A stretch of DNA of 63,586 bases from Acidobacteriota bacterium (GTDB lineage: Bacteria; Acidobacteriota; Thermoanaerobaculia; Gp7-AA8). The DNA lies in NCBI GenBank assembly GCA_019244185.1, contig JAFATB010000014.1, forward strand, positions 1 to 63,586. Direction: 5' to 3'. This document shows positions 44,862 to 52,874 of the stretch, piece by piece. Position numbers and translations under genes: made by a program. Each line of letters begins with the position of its first letter. Within the stretch, counting starts at the first letter, position 1. The notes beneath the pieces were generated by a model that saw only the letters and a list, made by a program, of their open reading frames with translations, was not told the DNA's origin and searched no databases.

Positions 44862-46182
44862 ACCTCCGACGCGCGCCACGCATGCGCTCGAGCCGCTCCT
44901 TGATCGCCGCTTCGGCGCCGGCGTCTTTCGGTTCGTAGAAGCGGCGGCCGGCGAGGGAATCGGGGAGGCACTCCATCGCGGTGGTTTGCTCCTCGTAGTC
45001 GTGCGCGTACTGGTAGCCGCGGCCGTAACCGACGTCCTTCATGAGGCGTGTCGGAGCGTTACGGATGTGGAGCGGGACGGGTGGATTGTCGCCTTGCCGG
45101 ACTTCCCGAACCGCTTCTCCGTAGCCGACGTAGGCGGCGTTCGACTTGGGGGACGCGGAGAGATAGGTCACGAGTTGGGCGAGTGCGACGCCGGCTTCCG
45201 GCATGCCGAGGAAGTGCACGGTTTGCTGGACCGCGATCGCGAACACCAGCGCTTGCGGATCCGCGTTCCCGATGTCCTCGGACGCCGCGCGCACGAGGCG
45301 GCGTGCGATGTAGAGCGGGTCCTCGCCGCCTTCCAGCATGCGCACCAGCCAGTACACCGCGGCGTCCGCGTCGCCGTTGCGGAGCGACTTGTGGAGCGCG
45401 GAGATGATGTTGTAGTGCTCCTCGCCCGACTTGTCGTACATGAGCGATCGGCGCTGCAGGATCTCTTTGACTTTCGCGACGTCGATCGGGCTGTCGTCGC
45501 GTGAGGCGGTCTCCGCGACGAGCTGCAGGCTCGTGAGCGCCTGGCGCGCGTCGCCGGCGGAGGTCGCGGCGACGAAGTCGAGCGCGTCGTGCGTGAGCTC
45601 GATGCCGAACTTCTCGACGGTGGGGTGGTGCACCGCGCGTTCAACGATCGCGAGGACCTGTTCGCGTTCGAGCGGCGGGATCACGACGACCTTCGCGCGC
45701 GAGAGCAGCGCCGAGTTCACCTCGAAGGACGGATTCTCGGTCGTCGCGCCGATGAGGACGATGTCGCCGGCTTCGACGTAGGGGAGAAACGCGTCCTGTT
45801 GCGCCTTGTTGAAGCGGTGGATCTCGTCGATGAAGACGATCGTCTTCGCGCTGCGCGTCTGACGCGAGCGGCGGGCCTCTTCCATCAGCGCCTTGATGTC
45901 CTTGATCGAGCTCGAGGTCGCGGAGAACGTCACGAAGCGCGCGCGGGTCGTCTTCGCGATGATGCGCGCGAGGGTCGTCTTTCCGGAGCCCGGCGGACCC
46001 CAGAAGATCATCGACGGGATGCGGTCGTTCTCGATCGCGTTGCGGAGGAACTTCCCCTTGCCGAGGAGATCGTCGAGGCCGACGACGTCATCGAGGGAGG
46101 AGGGGCGGAGGCGTTCGGCGAGCGGCGCGTCAGCGCGGACGGGAGGATCGGGCGGCGCGGTATCGAAGAGGGAGCCGGTCAT
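44860..46182 (-). CDS. rarA: Replication-associated recombination protein RarA (MgsA)
   Basis: 440 residues. N-terminal PLAERLRPSSLDDVVGLDDLLG is followed by Walker A GPPGSGKTTLARII, Walker B IVFIDEIHRF, sensor ENPSFEVNSALLSRA, and the C-terminal RarA tetramerisation part (WLVRMLEGGEDPLYIARRLVR; YQYAHDYEEQT). RarA is an AAA+ clamp-loader-like protein that acts at stalled forks. The ATG at 46182 is chosen; an extension to 46257 would translate the heptamer-repeat region and is rejected. The stop lies in the right arm of the palindrome. Confidence 0.97.
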   Translation of the reverse strand: MTGSLFDTAPPDPPVRADAPLAERLRPSSLDDVVGLDDLLGKGKFLRNAIENDRIPSMIFWGPPGSGKTTLARIIAKTTRARFVTFSATSSSIKDIKALMEEARRSRQTRSAKTIVFIDEIHRFNKAQQDAFLPYVEAGDIVLIGATTENPSFEVNSALLSRAKVVVIPPLEREQVLAIVERAVHHPTVEKFGIELTHDALDFVAATSAGDARQALTSLQLVAETASRDDSPIDVAKVKEILQRRSLMYDKSGEEHYNIISALHKSLRNGDADAAVYWLVRMLEGGEDPLYIARRLVRAASEDIGNADPQALVFAIAVQQTVHFLGMPEAGVALAQLVTYLSASPKSNAAYVGYGEAVREVRQGDNPPVPLHIRNAPTRLMKDVGYGRGYQYAHDYEEQTTAMECLPDSLAGRRFYEPKDAGAEAAIKERLERMRGARRR

Positions 46183-46194
46183 GAGGCGAGAAGC

Positions 46195-46297
46195 GAATGA
46201 AGAACGCAGAACGCAGAATGAAGAATTGAGAAACGCGCGCGCGCAGCGCGCCACCACAATTCTTCATTCTTCATTCTGCGTTCTTCATTCTTCATTC
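46195..46297. repeat. Heptamer repeats in inverted orientation between rarA and the dehydratase gene
   Basis: Two arms of 7-bp units (types GAATGAA and GAACGCA, ending GAATTG) face each other: 46195-46228 on the plus strand and 46257-46297 on the minus strand. They are separated by 28 bp of CG-alternating sequence. The left arm has units GAATGAA, GAACGCA, GAACGCA, GAATGAA, GAATTG. The right arm, read on the minus strand, has GAATGAA, GAATGAA, GAACGCA, GAATGAA, GAATGAA, GAATTG. The last two bases overlap the dehydratase stop. No gene is present. Confidence 0.85.
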
Positions 46298-47255
46298 AAC
46301 ACAGAATCGAAAAGTCGAGGTTTCCGCCGCTGACCATGATGGCGACCGGGCCGCGCGGCTTGATCGCGCCGTTGAGGAGTGCGGCGATGCCGAGGGCGCC
46401 GGTCGGCTCGATGACGAGCTTCGTGCGGTACATCGCCCACTTGGTCGTCTCGAGGAGAACGTCGTCGTCGACGGTGACGATGTCGCGGACGCGTTCGCGG
46501 ATGATGGCGAAGTTGCGCTCGCCGATGTGGAGCGTCCGCGCACCGTCGGCGATCGTCTTCGGCGGCTCGATGGTCACGATGCGGCCGGTGCGGAACGACT
46601 GCTGGCCGTCGTTGCCGGCGGCGGGCTCGACTCCGTAGATGTCGATCGATGGATGGACGGAGGTCGTGCCGAGCGCCGTTCCGGAGAGAAGTCCGCCGCC
46701 GCCGAGCGGCGTGATGATGGTCGTGACATCGGGCCACTCGTCGACGATCTCGAGGCCCGCGGTGCCGGCGCCGGCGATGATGCGCTCGTCGTCGAACGGC
46801 GGGATCACGGAGGCGCCGTTCTTCTCGGCGATCTCGCGCGCGATCGTGTCGCGCGTGGCGGCGGTGACGCCCGCCTGCACGACTGTCGCGCCGTAGGCTT
46901 CCGTTGCCGCCACTTTCGACGCCACCGAATTCTCCGGCATCACGATCGTCGCGGGGATGCCGAGCGTCCGTGCGGCGAGGGCGACGCCCTGCGCGTGATT
47001 GCCGGACGAGAAGGCGACGACGCCGTGCTTCCGCTGCGCTTCATCGAGCTGCAGCAGCGCGTTCATCGCGCCGCGGATCTTGAAGGACCCCGCGCGCTGG
47101 AGGTTCTCGCATTTGAGGCGGACTTCGACGCCGGCGCGTTCCGAAAGCGAGCGGCTCGGCAGCAGCGGCGTGCGGTGAATGTGCGTGCGAATGCGCTCCG
47201 CGGCGGCGCGGATGTCGGCTAAGTCGATTGTGCTGCTGACGTTTGGCGAACTCAC
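46296..47255 (-). CDS. Threonine/serine dehydratase (fold-type II PLP enzyme)
   Basis: 319 residues without an ACT domain, so it is the catabolic or serine-racemase-like short form rather than biosynthetic IlvA. Motifs are KCENLQRAGSFKIRGAMNAL (Schiff-base lysine in GSFKIRG, about 60), SSGNHAQGVALAA, the phosphate-binding GGGGLLSGTAL, and a C-terminal SGGNLDF. It deaminates threonine or serine to the 2-oxo acid and ammonia. GTG start; TATACT (47263-47268, minus strand) lies seven bases upstream with no Shine-Dalgarno, so the mRNA may be leaderless. The stop abuts the heptamer inverted repeats. Confidence 0.9.
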   Translation of the reverse strand: MSSPNVSSTIDLADIRAAAERIRTHIHRTPLLPSRSLSERAGVEVRLKCENLQRAGSFKIRGAMNALLQLDEAQRKHGVVAFSSGNHAQGVALAARTLGIPATIVMPENSVASKVAATEAYGATVVQAGVTAATRDTIAREIAEKNGASVIPPFDDERIIAGAGTAGLEIVDEWPDVTTIITPLGGGGLLSGTALGTTSVHPSIDIYGVEPAAGNDGQQSFRTGRIVTIEPPKTIADGARTLHIGERNFAIIRERVRDIVTVDDDVLLETTKWAMYRTKLVIEPTGALGIAALLNGAIKPRGPVAIMVSGGNLDFSILC

Positions 47256-47262
47256 CTGCCGT

Positions 47263-47268
47263 AGTATA
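47263..47268 (-). promoter_or_regulatory. -10 element giving a probable leaderless dehydratase transcript
   Basis: TATACT on the minus strand lies seven bases before the GTG start codon, so transcription would begin at about the first base of the start codon. There is no Shine-Dalgarno and no clear -35. Confidence 0.4.
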
Positions 47269-47365
47269 AACTCGCGTCGATTATTTGATTTCTCGAATCG
47301 AGCGGCGTAGATCGTCGGCGTGATCCGCTGACACCAAGGTCATCTTCGGGTTGGAGGTTGGGGTT

Positions 47366-48967
47366 ATGTGGAGATGGGTTACCCGCGGCCTGGTACTCAC
47401 CTTTGTTGCGGCGCTGTCCGCGCCGGCACTTTTCGCGCAGACATTTACGTTCACCGGTGACGTCGATCGCCCCGATCCGGCGAAGACGCAATCGGGCATC
47501 ATCGAGGTCCGCGGCTGGGCGCTCGATCCCGGTCAGATCTCGCGCATCGAGCTCTGGGTCGACGACCAGTTCAAGCAGAACGCGGTGATGTTCCTCCCGC
47601 GCATCGACGTCGAGCAGGCGTTCCCCGACTGGCCCGGCATCCACACCGCCCGCCCCGGCTTCATCACCGGCTTCCATACCACCGACGGTCCGCACACGAT
47701 CGAGATGCGGATCTATACGCAGGACGGCCAGGTCCACTTCCTCGGCCGCCGCGTCATCAACGTCAACAACAGCATCAACCAGCCGCCGTTCGGCTTCGTC
47801 GACATCCCCGACGGCAACGGCGTCTACAACGTGTCCGGCGCGTTCCCGGTGAACGGCTGGGCCGCGGACCTCGACGGCGTGCAGAAGGTCGAGGTGCTGA
47901 TGGACGACGGCGTGCTGCAGGGCGCCGTCTACGGCGACGCGCGTCCCGACGTCGCCGCGACGTATCCCGACTTTCCCGCCGCGGCCTTCAGCGGCTGGGT
48001 CGCGAACGTCGACACCACGCGCATCGAGAACGGCCCGCACACGCTCACCGTGCGCGTGACCGATCGCAATGGCGTCCCGGCGCTCATCGGGCGCCGCACG
48101 GTACAGGTCATCAACAACGACAACTTCCTCAAGCCGTTCGGCTTCATCGACGAGCCGCAGCGCGACGCGGTGCTCTACGGCACGCTGTGCGGCGAAGGCG
48201 ATCAGGGCGGCCCGATCGTGTCGCCGCCGATCCGTCCCACCGCGCACATCACGCCGGTCCGCGGCTGGGCACTCGACCTCGGCACGCGCGAGAACACCGG
48301 CCGCGTCGCGTACGCCGAGCTCCTCGTCGACGGCGTGCGCTGGCTCTCGACCAACAACTGCGGCGTCGTCGAAGGGGAGTTCGCGAACTGCTACGGCCTC
48401 CCGCGCTTCGACGTCGCCAAGTACTACCCGTCGTTCCCCGACGCGCCGCGCTCCGGCTATCTCTTCACGCTCGACGTCGGCGCGCTGCTGAACCTCGGCG
48501 TACGCCCCGGCAATCACACGCTTTCCGTTCGCGTCGGCGATCGCGAGGGCACGTTCTCCGAGATCCCGAACGCCGACGGCATCCCGGTCTTCTTCCAGTG
48601 CGCGGAATCGACGCTGCACTTCCCGGCGCAGGGATTCATCGAGTTCCCGGCGAACTTCGACTACGTCGGCGGCACGGTGGTCTTCCGCGGCTGGGCGCTG
48701 ACCGAGGGACCGGCCGACGTCGTGATCGGCGTGGAGCTGTTCGTCGACGGCACGTTCGTCGGCACCGCGCAGTACGGCTTCCCGCGCACGGACGTCGAGG
48801 ATCAGTTCCCGTTCATCACCGGATCGCTCAACTCCGGCTGGATGTTCCAGATGGACACGCGCATTCTTCCGAACTCGCGCCACCAGCTCACGGCGGTAGC
48901 GGTCGACAACCGCGGCACGCGCACGATCATCGGCTCGAGCTACTTCTACACCGAGAACAACAACTAG
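47366..48967 (+). CDS. Secreted protein of four Ig-like repeats
   Basis: 533 residues with a signal peptide (RGLVLTFVAALSAPALFAQ, cleavage after AQ). Then come four repeats of about 110-140 residues. Each carries a GWALD or GWAAD motif, an E-L-x-V-D-D/G strand, an R-x-DV-x-x-x-FP segment and an SGW or SGY motif (Bacterial Ig-like type). GGAGG at 47353-47357 supports ATG 47366. Extracellular or periplasmic; ligand unknown. It shares a strong bidirectional terminator with the opposing barrel gene. Confidence 0.75.
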   Translation: MWRWVTRGLVLTFVAALSAPALFAQTFTFTGDVDRPDPAKTQSGIIEVRGWALDPGQISRIELWVDDQFKQNAVMFLPRIDVEQAFPDWPGIHTARPGFITGFHTTDGPHTIEMRIYTQDGQVHFLGRRVINVNNSINQPPFGFVDIPDGNGVYNVSGAFPVNGWAADLDGVQKVEVLMDDGVLQGAVYGDARPDVAATYPDFPAAAFSGWVANVDTTRIENGPHTLTVRVTDRNGVPALIGRRTVQVINNDNFLKPFGFIDEPQRDAVLYGTLCGEGDQGGPIVSPPIRPTAHITPVRGWALDLGTRENTGRVAYAELLVDGVRWLSTNNCGVVEGEFANCYGLPRFDVAKYYPSFPDAPRSGYLFTLDVGALLNLGVRPGNHTLSVRVGDREGTFSEIPNADGIPVFFQCAESTLHFPAQGFIEFPANFDYVGGTVVFRGWALTEGPADVVIGVELFVDGTFVGTAQYGFPRTDVEDQFPFITGSLNSGWMFQMDTRILPNSRHQLTAVAVDNRGTRTIIGSSYFYTENNN

Positions 48968-48990
48968 CTCGCGCGCAACACTCGAGACGC

Positions 48991-49023
48991 GAAAAAGCCC
49001 GGCGCGTTGCGCCGGGCTTTTTC
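48991..49023. terminator. Bidirectional intrinsic terminator
   Basis: A perfect 15-bp stem (48991-49005 with 49009-49023), a 3-nt loop and A/T runs on both sides, so it stops transcription from both directions, between the Ig-repeat gene and the barrel gene. Confidence 0.95.
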
Positions 49024-49033
49024 ATTTGCGGAG

Positions 49034-51925
49034 CTAGAAGAGCTTGAGGAAGACGACGTTCGCGACGAAGCCGTCCTGCGCGTTGCGGCCGATGGTCTTG
49101 CCGATGTCGAGGCGCAGCAGCGTGCCGTACGGGCCGACGGTCTGCCCCGCGATGCCGAGACCCTGGAACGGCTCGCGGCGCAAGCCGGCGCTCGCGTCGT
49201 CGACGACGGCGTGGTCGTAGAACGCCTCCATGCGGAACTGCTCGGAGAAGACGAAGCCGTACGAGAGGTGACCGAGGATCGCGCGCTCGGCGCGGACGGA
49301 GCCGGATTCGACGCCGTGCACGCGCTGCGCGCCGAAGAAGCCGAGCTCGTACTTCGAGAAGCGGTCGAGACGCGTGCCGTCGAGATAGTTCACGTCGACG
49401 CCGATACGCTGGAACTTCGGCAGGTAAAAGCTCTTGCCGATCGACGCGCCGAAATGCGCGAACGACTTCTGGGCCGGGTCGTATTCGGAGATGCCCGGCG
49501 CGCCCCACGGCTCCCATTCGCTGCGGCGGTTGTAGTCGTAGTACGCGGAGGCGCTGTAGCCGTGCCGCGCGTACTGCGCGCTCACGGACGGCGAGAAGAC
49601 GAACGTGTCCGACGGGATGACGAAGTCGGCCGCGGTGTCTTCCGCGCGCTGATACGTGAAGTGCGCGATGCCGAGGGACGCGTCGATCTTGCCGAAGCCG
49701 AAGACGGGATGTCCCGCGCGCAGCGTGAGCGACGCCGGCAGCGTTTTCACCGCTTCGGACGGCTGCTCCTCGCCGTTGCGGAACATCGTGTTCTGGAACG
49801 GCACCGCGAGGCCGAAGAAGTCGGCGCCGACGTTCGTGCGCGTGTTGCCGACGTTCGGATCGGTGGCATTCGCGGCCACGATCACGCCCGCGAAAAAGAC
49901 ATTGGTCTGAATGCCGCGATTGAGCAGGTTGAAGTTGAAGTAGTCGATGCCGCCGAGCGGGACGACCGGGTAGTCGAGACCGGCGTCGTGATGGATGCCG
50001 CCGAGCATGAAGAGGCGCGACGTGTCGAAGCCTTCCTTCACCTCGCGCGTGCCGTCGCCGCGCTTCTCGAGGTAGCGCATGCCCTCCGGCGTCTCACGCA
50101 CCATGCGCGCTTCCGACGCGGACGCCTCGGCGTGCAGGCGGTCGTACTCCGGCGGATCGAGCCGGTAGTTGGTGAAGTCGGTCGCGCGCTCGACGACGCT
50201 CGCGCGGCCGGCGGCGGAGATCACCTGCTGCGCGTGCACGTCGGACGGCAGCCAGACGATCAAACGCGGATCGGACTTCGCGACGTCGGCGGCGCTGAGC
50301 GGCTCGTGCGTGACGCTCGCGAACGGCGCGAAGTCGACGCGCTCTTCGTTCGACAGCACTTCGCCCGTGAGATGCAGTTGCACCGTCGCGACGCGGATGC
50401 GCGCCCACGTCCGCGCATCGATGAAGACGGTGCCGCGGTACAACGGTAGGTCGGCCGGTGCATTCGGCGGCGGCTCGAAGCGAACTTCGTAGACGTGATA
50501 GCCGTTCAGCTCCGTCTCGCGCACGAGCTCGTAGCGGTAGTCGTTGGTCAGATGGATGTCGAGCGGCAGCTGCGCGACTTTCTCCGGCTGGATGAGCGGC
50601 AGCTCGGGGATGCGCCCGTACTTCCACTTCACGCCGTTGATGTAGAAGTCCTGCCAGACCCAGTCCGAGCTGCCGTGCGGGTCGGAGAAGTAGTCGCCGG
50701 CGATGGTGGCCTCGATTGCGTCGGCGCCGCTGCCGATGTCGAAGCGCAGCTTGGTCGTGTTGCGCGCAATCGTGCGCGGCACGAGGGTGTCCTGATAGGC
50801 GCGGTACGCCTGATGGTTGCGGATGATCTCTTCGACCGAGATGCCGCGCTGCGTGGCGACGCTGATCGATTCCTTCGTGACGTTGTGCTCCGGCTTCTCC
50901 GCGTGCTCGACGAGCACCGCGTACGGCGCGGTCGTCGCCGGCGTGCCGACGAGCAGGCGTCCGTTCTTCTGTCCCGTGTCGGTGATCGCGCGCTCGCCCG
51001 CGGCGTCGATGCGGCGCGGCGTCGTGTAGCGCTCGCCCGGCAGCGCGAGGATCGACGCGGACGCGGCGTCGCCGCGTGCGACGAGCAGCGTGCGCAGGTC
51101 TTCGCCGCGCACGAACGTGAGCACCGGCATGTCGATGCTGTTGCCTTTCGCATCGAGCACCGCGGTCTTGGACGTCGAGTCGAACGCCCAGTCGCCGGTC
51201 ATGGTGCGGTTGAACTGCGCGAGCGCACGCGCGTCGGCGGGGCCGGATGCGTACGCGCGCGACGCGCCGGCGGCGAGCGCCTGCGCGAGATCGAACAGAG
51301 GATTCGGCGACTGCAGGGCGGTGACGGCGTAGATCTTCTTCGAAGGATCGTGCTCGGCCAGCGTTGCCAGTGTGATCGGAACGTACTGCGCATAGACGAC
51401 GACCGCGTCAAAGTACGAGCCGGCGCCGCTCTCGAACGCGTCGATCAACTCGGAGTGGTCGTGCAGCTCCATGCTCACGTTCGCATACATCGCGTTGCGG
51501 TTGTCGAAGAGGATGCGCTGCGCCGCCTGTTGTCCCTGGGCCATCACCGAGAGCCGTTTCGTGGCGTAGGCGACGAGCGCCGGATCGGTGCTGTCGATAT
51601 GCACGCCGATCGCGTCGAACGGGCCGTGCGCCTTCGCCCAGTCGACGATCGCTTTCGTCTTCTGTTCGACGTCGTCGACGTTCGCGGCTTTGTAGTCGAT
51701 GACGACGGCGACGTTCGCGGCATTGGCCGCGGCATACGTCGCGTAGTTGCTCTCATCGAGCCGGACGAGCGCCGGCGCGACGACGCCGTCGCCACCGAGC
51801 TGGCCGACGCAGAGCGTGCAGGCGCCCGGCGTCTGCGAGGGTGCGGGCGTCTGCGCCAGCGCGGCCGGTGGGACGCCAATTTGCAAAAGCGGGACGAGCA
51901 GTAGAAGGAAGGACAGTTTTTTCAT
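49034..51925 (-). CDS. Large outer-membrane beta-barrel-like protein with LolA-like middle domain
   Basis: 963 residues with a signal peptide (KKLSFLLLLVPLLQIGVPPAALAQ). It has an N-terminal globular part (about 40-340), a central LolA/MucB-like beta segment (about 430-590; YHVYEVRFEPP, then RGTVFIDARTWARIRVATV) and a C-terminal run of alternating beta strands. That run is rich in aromatic residues and ends in phenylalanine (VANVVFLKLF), as outer-membrane barrels do. It resembles large Acidobacteriota-style surface proteins of unknown role. The ATG at 51925 is chosen over an upstream start at 51955. Convergent with the Ig-repeat gene and divergent from the DGK-family gene. Confidence 0.7.
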   Translation of the reverse strand: MKKLSFLLLLVPLLQIGVPPAALAQTPAPSQTPGACTLCVGQLGGDGVVAPALVRLDESNYATYAAANAANVAVVIDYKAANVDDVEQKTKAIVDWAKAHGPFDAIGVHIDSTDPALVAYATKRLSVMAQGQQAAQRILFDNRNAMYANVSMELHDHSELIDAFESGAGSYFDAVVVYAQYVPITLATLAEHDPSKKIYAVTALQSPNPLFDLAQALAAGASRAYASGPADARALAQFNRTMTGDWAFDSTSKTAVLDAKGNSIDMPVLTFVRGEDLRTLLVARGDAASASILALPGERYTTPRRIDAAGERAITDTGQKNGRLLVGTPATTAPYAVLVEHAEKPEHNVTKESISVATQRGISVEEIIRNHQAYRAYQDTLVPRTIARNTTKLRFDIGSGADAIEATIAGDYFSDPHGSSDWVWQDFYINGVKWKYGRIPELPLIQPEKVAQLPLDIHLTNDYRYELVRETELNGYHVYEVRFEPPPNAPADLPLYRGTVFIDARTWARIRVATVQLHLTGEVLSNEERVDFAPFASVTHEPLSAADVAKSDPRLIVWLPSDVHAQQVISAAGRASVVERATDFTNYRLDPPEYDRLHAEASASEARMVRETPEGMRYLEKRGDGTREVKEGFDTSRLFMLGGIHHDAGLDYPVVPLGGIDYFNFNLLNRGIQTNVFFAGVIVAANATDPNVGNTRTNVGADFFGLAVPFQNTMFRNGEEQPSEAVKTLPASLTLRAGHPVFGFGKIDASLGIAHFTYQRAEDTAADFVIPSDTFVFSPSVSAQYARHGYSASAYYDYNRRSEWEPWGAPGISEYDPAQKSFAHFGASIGKSFYLPKFQRIGVDVNYLDGTRLDRFSKYELGFFGAQRVHGVESGSVRAERAILGHLSYGFVFSEQFRMEAFYDHAVVDDASAGLRREPFQGLGIAGQTVGPYGTLLRLDIGKTIGRNAQDGFVANVVFLKLF

Positions 51926-51975
51926 GAGATTCCGCGTATTTCCGGCGTTTTTCAACGCCGTGGCGTGAGCTGAAA

Positions 51976-52869
51976 TTGCCAGTCAAAGGCGTGCTGTTTC
52001 TGAATCGTTCATCGGGCGCGAAACTGCCGCCTGCCGAGGCCGAGGCGCTGCGCGCGGCGGCCGGGGAGGCGAACGTCGACGTGATCGCGCTCGCGCCGGA
52101 CGTCGACATCCCGCGCACGATCCGCGAGCACCTCGCCCGCGGCACGCGTCTCTTCATCGCCGCGGGCGGCGACGGCACCGTGCACCACGTCCTGCAGCCG
52201 CTCGTGAACACGGAGGCGTGTCTGGCCGTGCTGCCGATCGGCACGTACAACCACTTCGCGCGCGATCTCGACATCCCGCTCGACTGGCGCGCCGCGCTGG
52301 AGGTCGCGCTGACCGGCGACAAGCGCCAGATCGACGCCGCGCGCGTGAACGACCGCTACTTCGTCAACAACCTGTCCATCGGTCTCTATCCCGAGCTCGT
52401 GGCGCGGCGCGAGGAGCGCGGCCGCGATTACCCGCGCTGGAAGGCGCGCCTGTGGGCGGCGTACGTCACGCTGCGCAAGTATCCGCATGTCACGGCGACG
52501 CTCGAGTCCGAGCACCATCACGAGGTCCTGCGCACGCACGTCTTCATCGTGTCGAACAACTCGTACGACCTCTCGCGGGCCGGAATCGAAGCGCCGCGCT
52601 CGACGCTCAGCGAGGGACGCCTCTCGGTCTACTGGCTGCCGCACGTGCCGCGGCTGCGCCTCACGCGCTACATCGCGCGCTACCTCGCGGGACGCGTGCA
52701 CCAGGCGCCCGGCTTCCGCTCGTTCCGCACCACGCGCATGCGTTTGCAGTCGTCGCGCAAGAAACTCTCGGTCGGACTCGACGGCGAGCTGTTCGTGCTC
52801 GACACGCCGCTCGTCATCACCAGCGTGCCGCAGTCGCTCCTTGTCAAAGTCCCGCGTGAGGGATACTGA
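51976..52869 (+). CDS. Diacylglycerol-kinase-family lipid kinase
   Basis: 297 residues with a TTG start (51976; CTG at 51970 also fits). The DAGK catalytic motif AAGGDGTVHHVLQ (about 55-67) and LPIGTYNHFARDLDIP (about 85-100) are present, with a C-terminal domain including SNNSYDLS. YegS/DagK-type enzymes phosphorylate lipid hydroxyls, usually diacylglycerol, using ATP. The next gene, a dynamin-like GTPase, starts five bases later, so the two are probably co-expressed. Confidence 0.85.
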   Translation: MPVKGVLFLNRSSGAKLPPAEAEALRAAAGEANVDVIALAPDVDIPRTIREHLARGTRLFIAAGGDGTVHHVLQPLVNTEACLAVLPIGTYNHFARDLDIPLDWRAALEVALTGDKRQIDAARVNDRYFVNNLSIGLYPELVARREERGRDYPRWKARLWAAYVTLRKYPHVTATLESEHHHEVLRTHVFIVSNNSYDLSRAGIEAPRSTLSEGRLSVYWLPHVPRLRLTRYIARYLAGRVHQAPGFRSFRTTRMRLQSSRKKLSVGLDGELFVLDTPLVITSVPQSLLVKVPREGY

Positions 52870-52874
52870 GCGCG

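Noticed and set aside
46183..46257. N-terminal extension of rarA back to 46257
   Set aside because: The extra 25 residues translate the heptamer-repeat region and do not match the RarA family; the ATG at 46182 fits the family.
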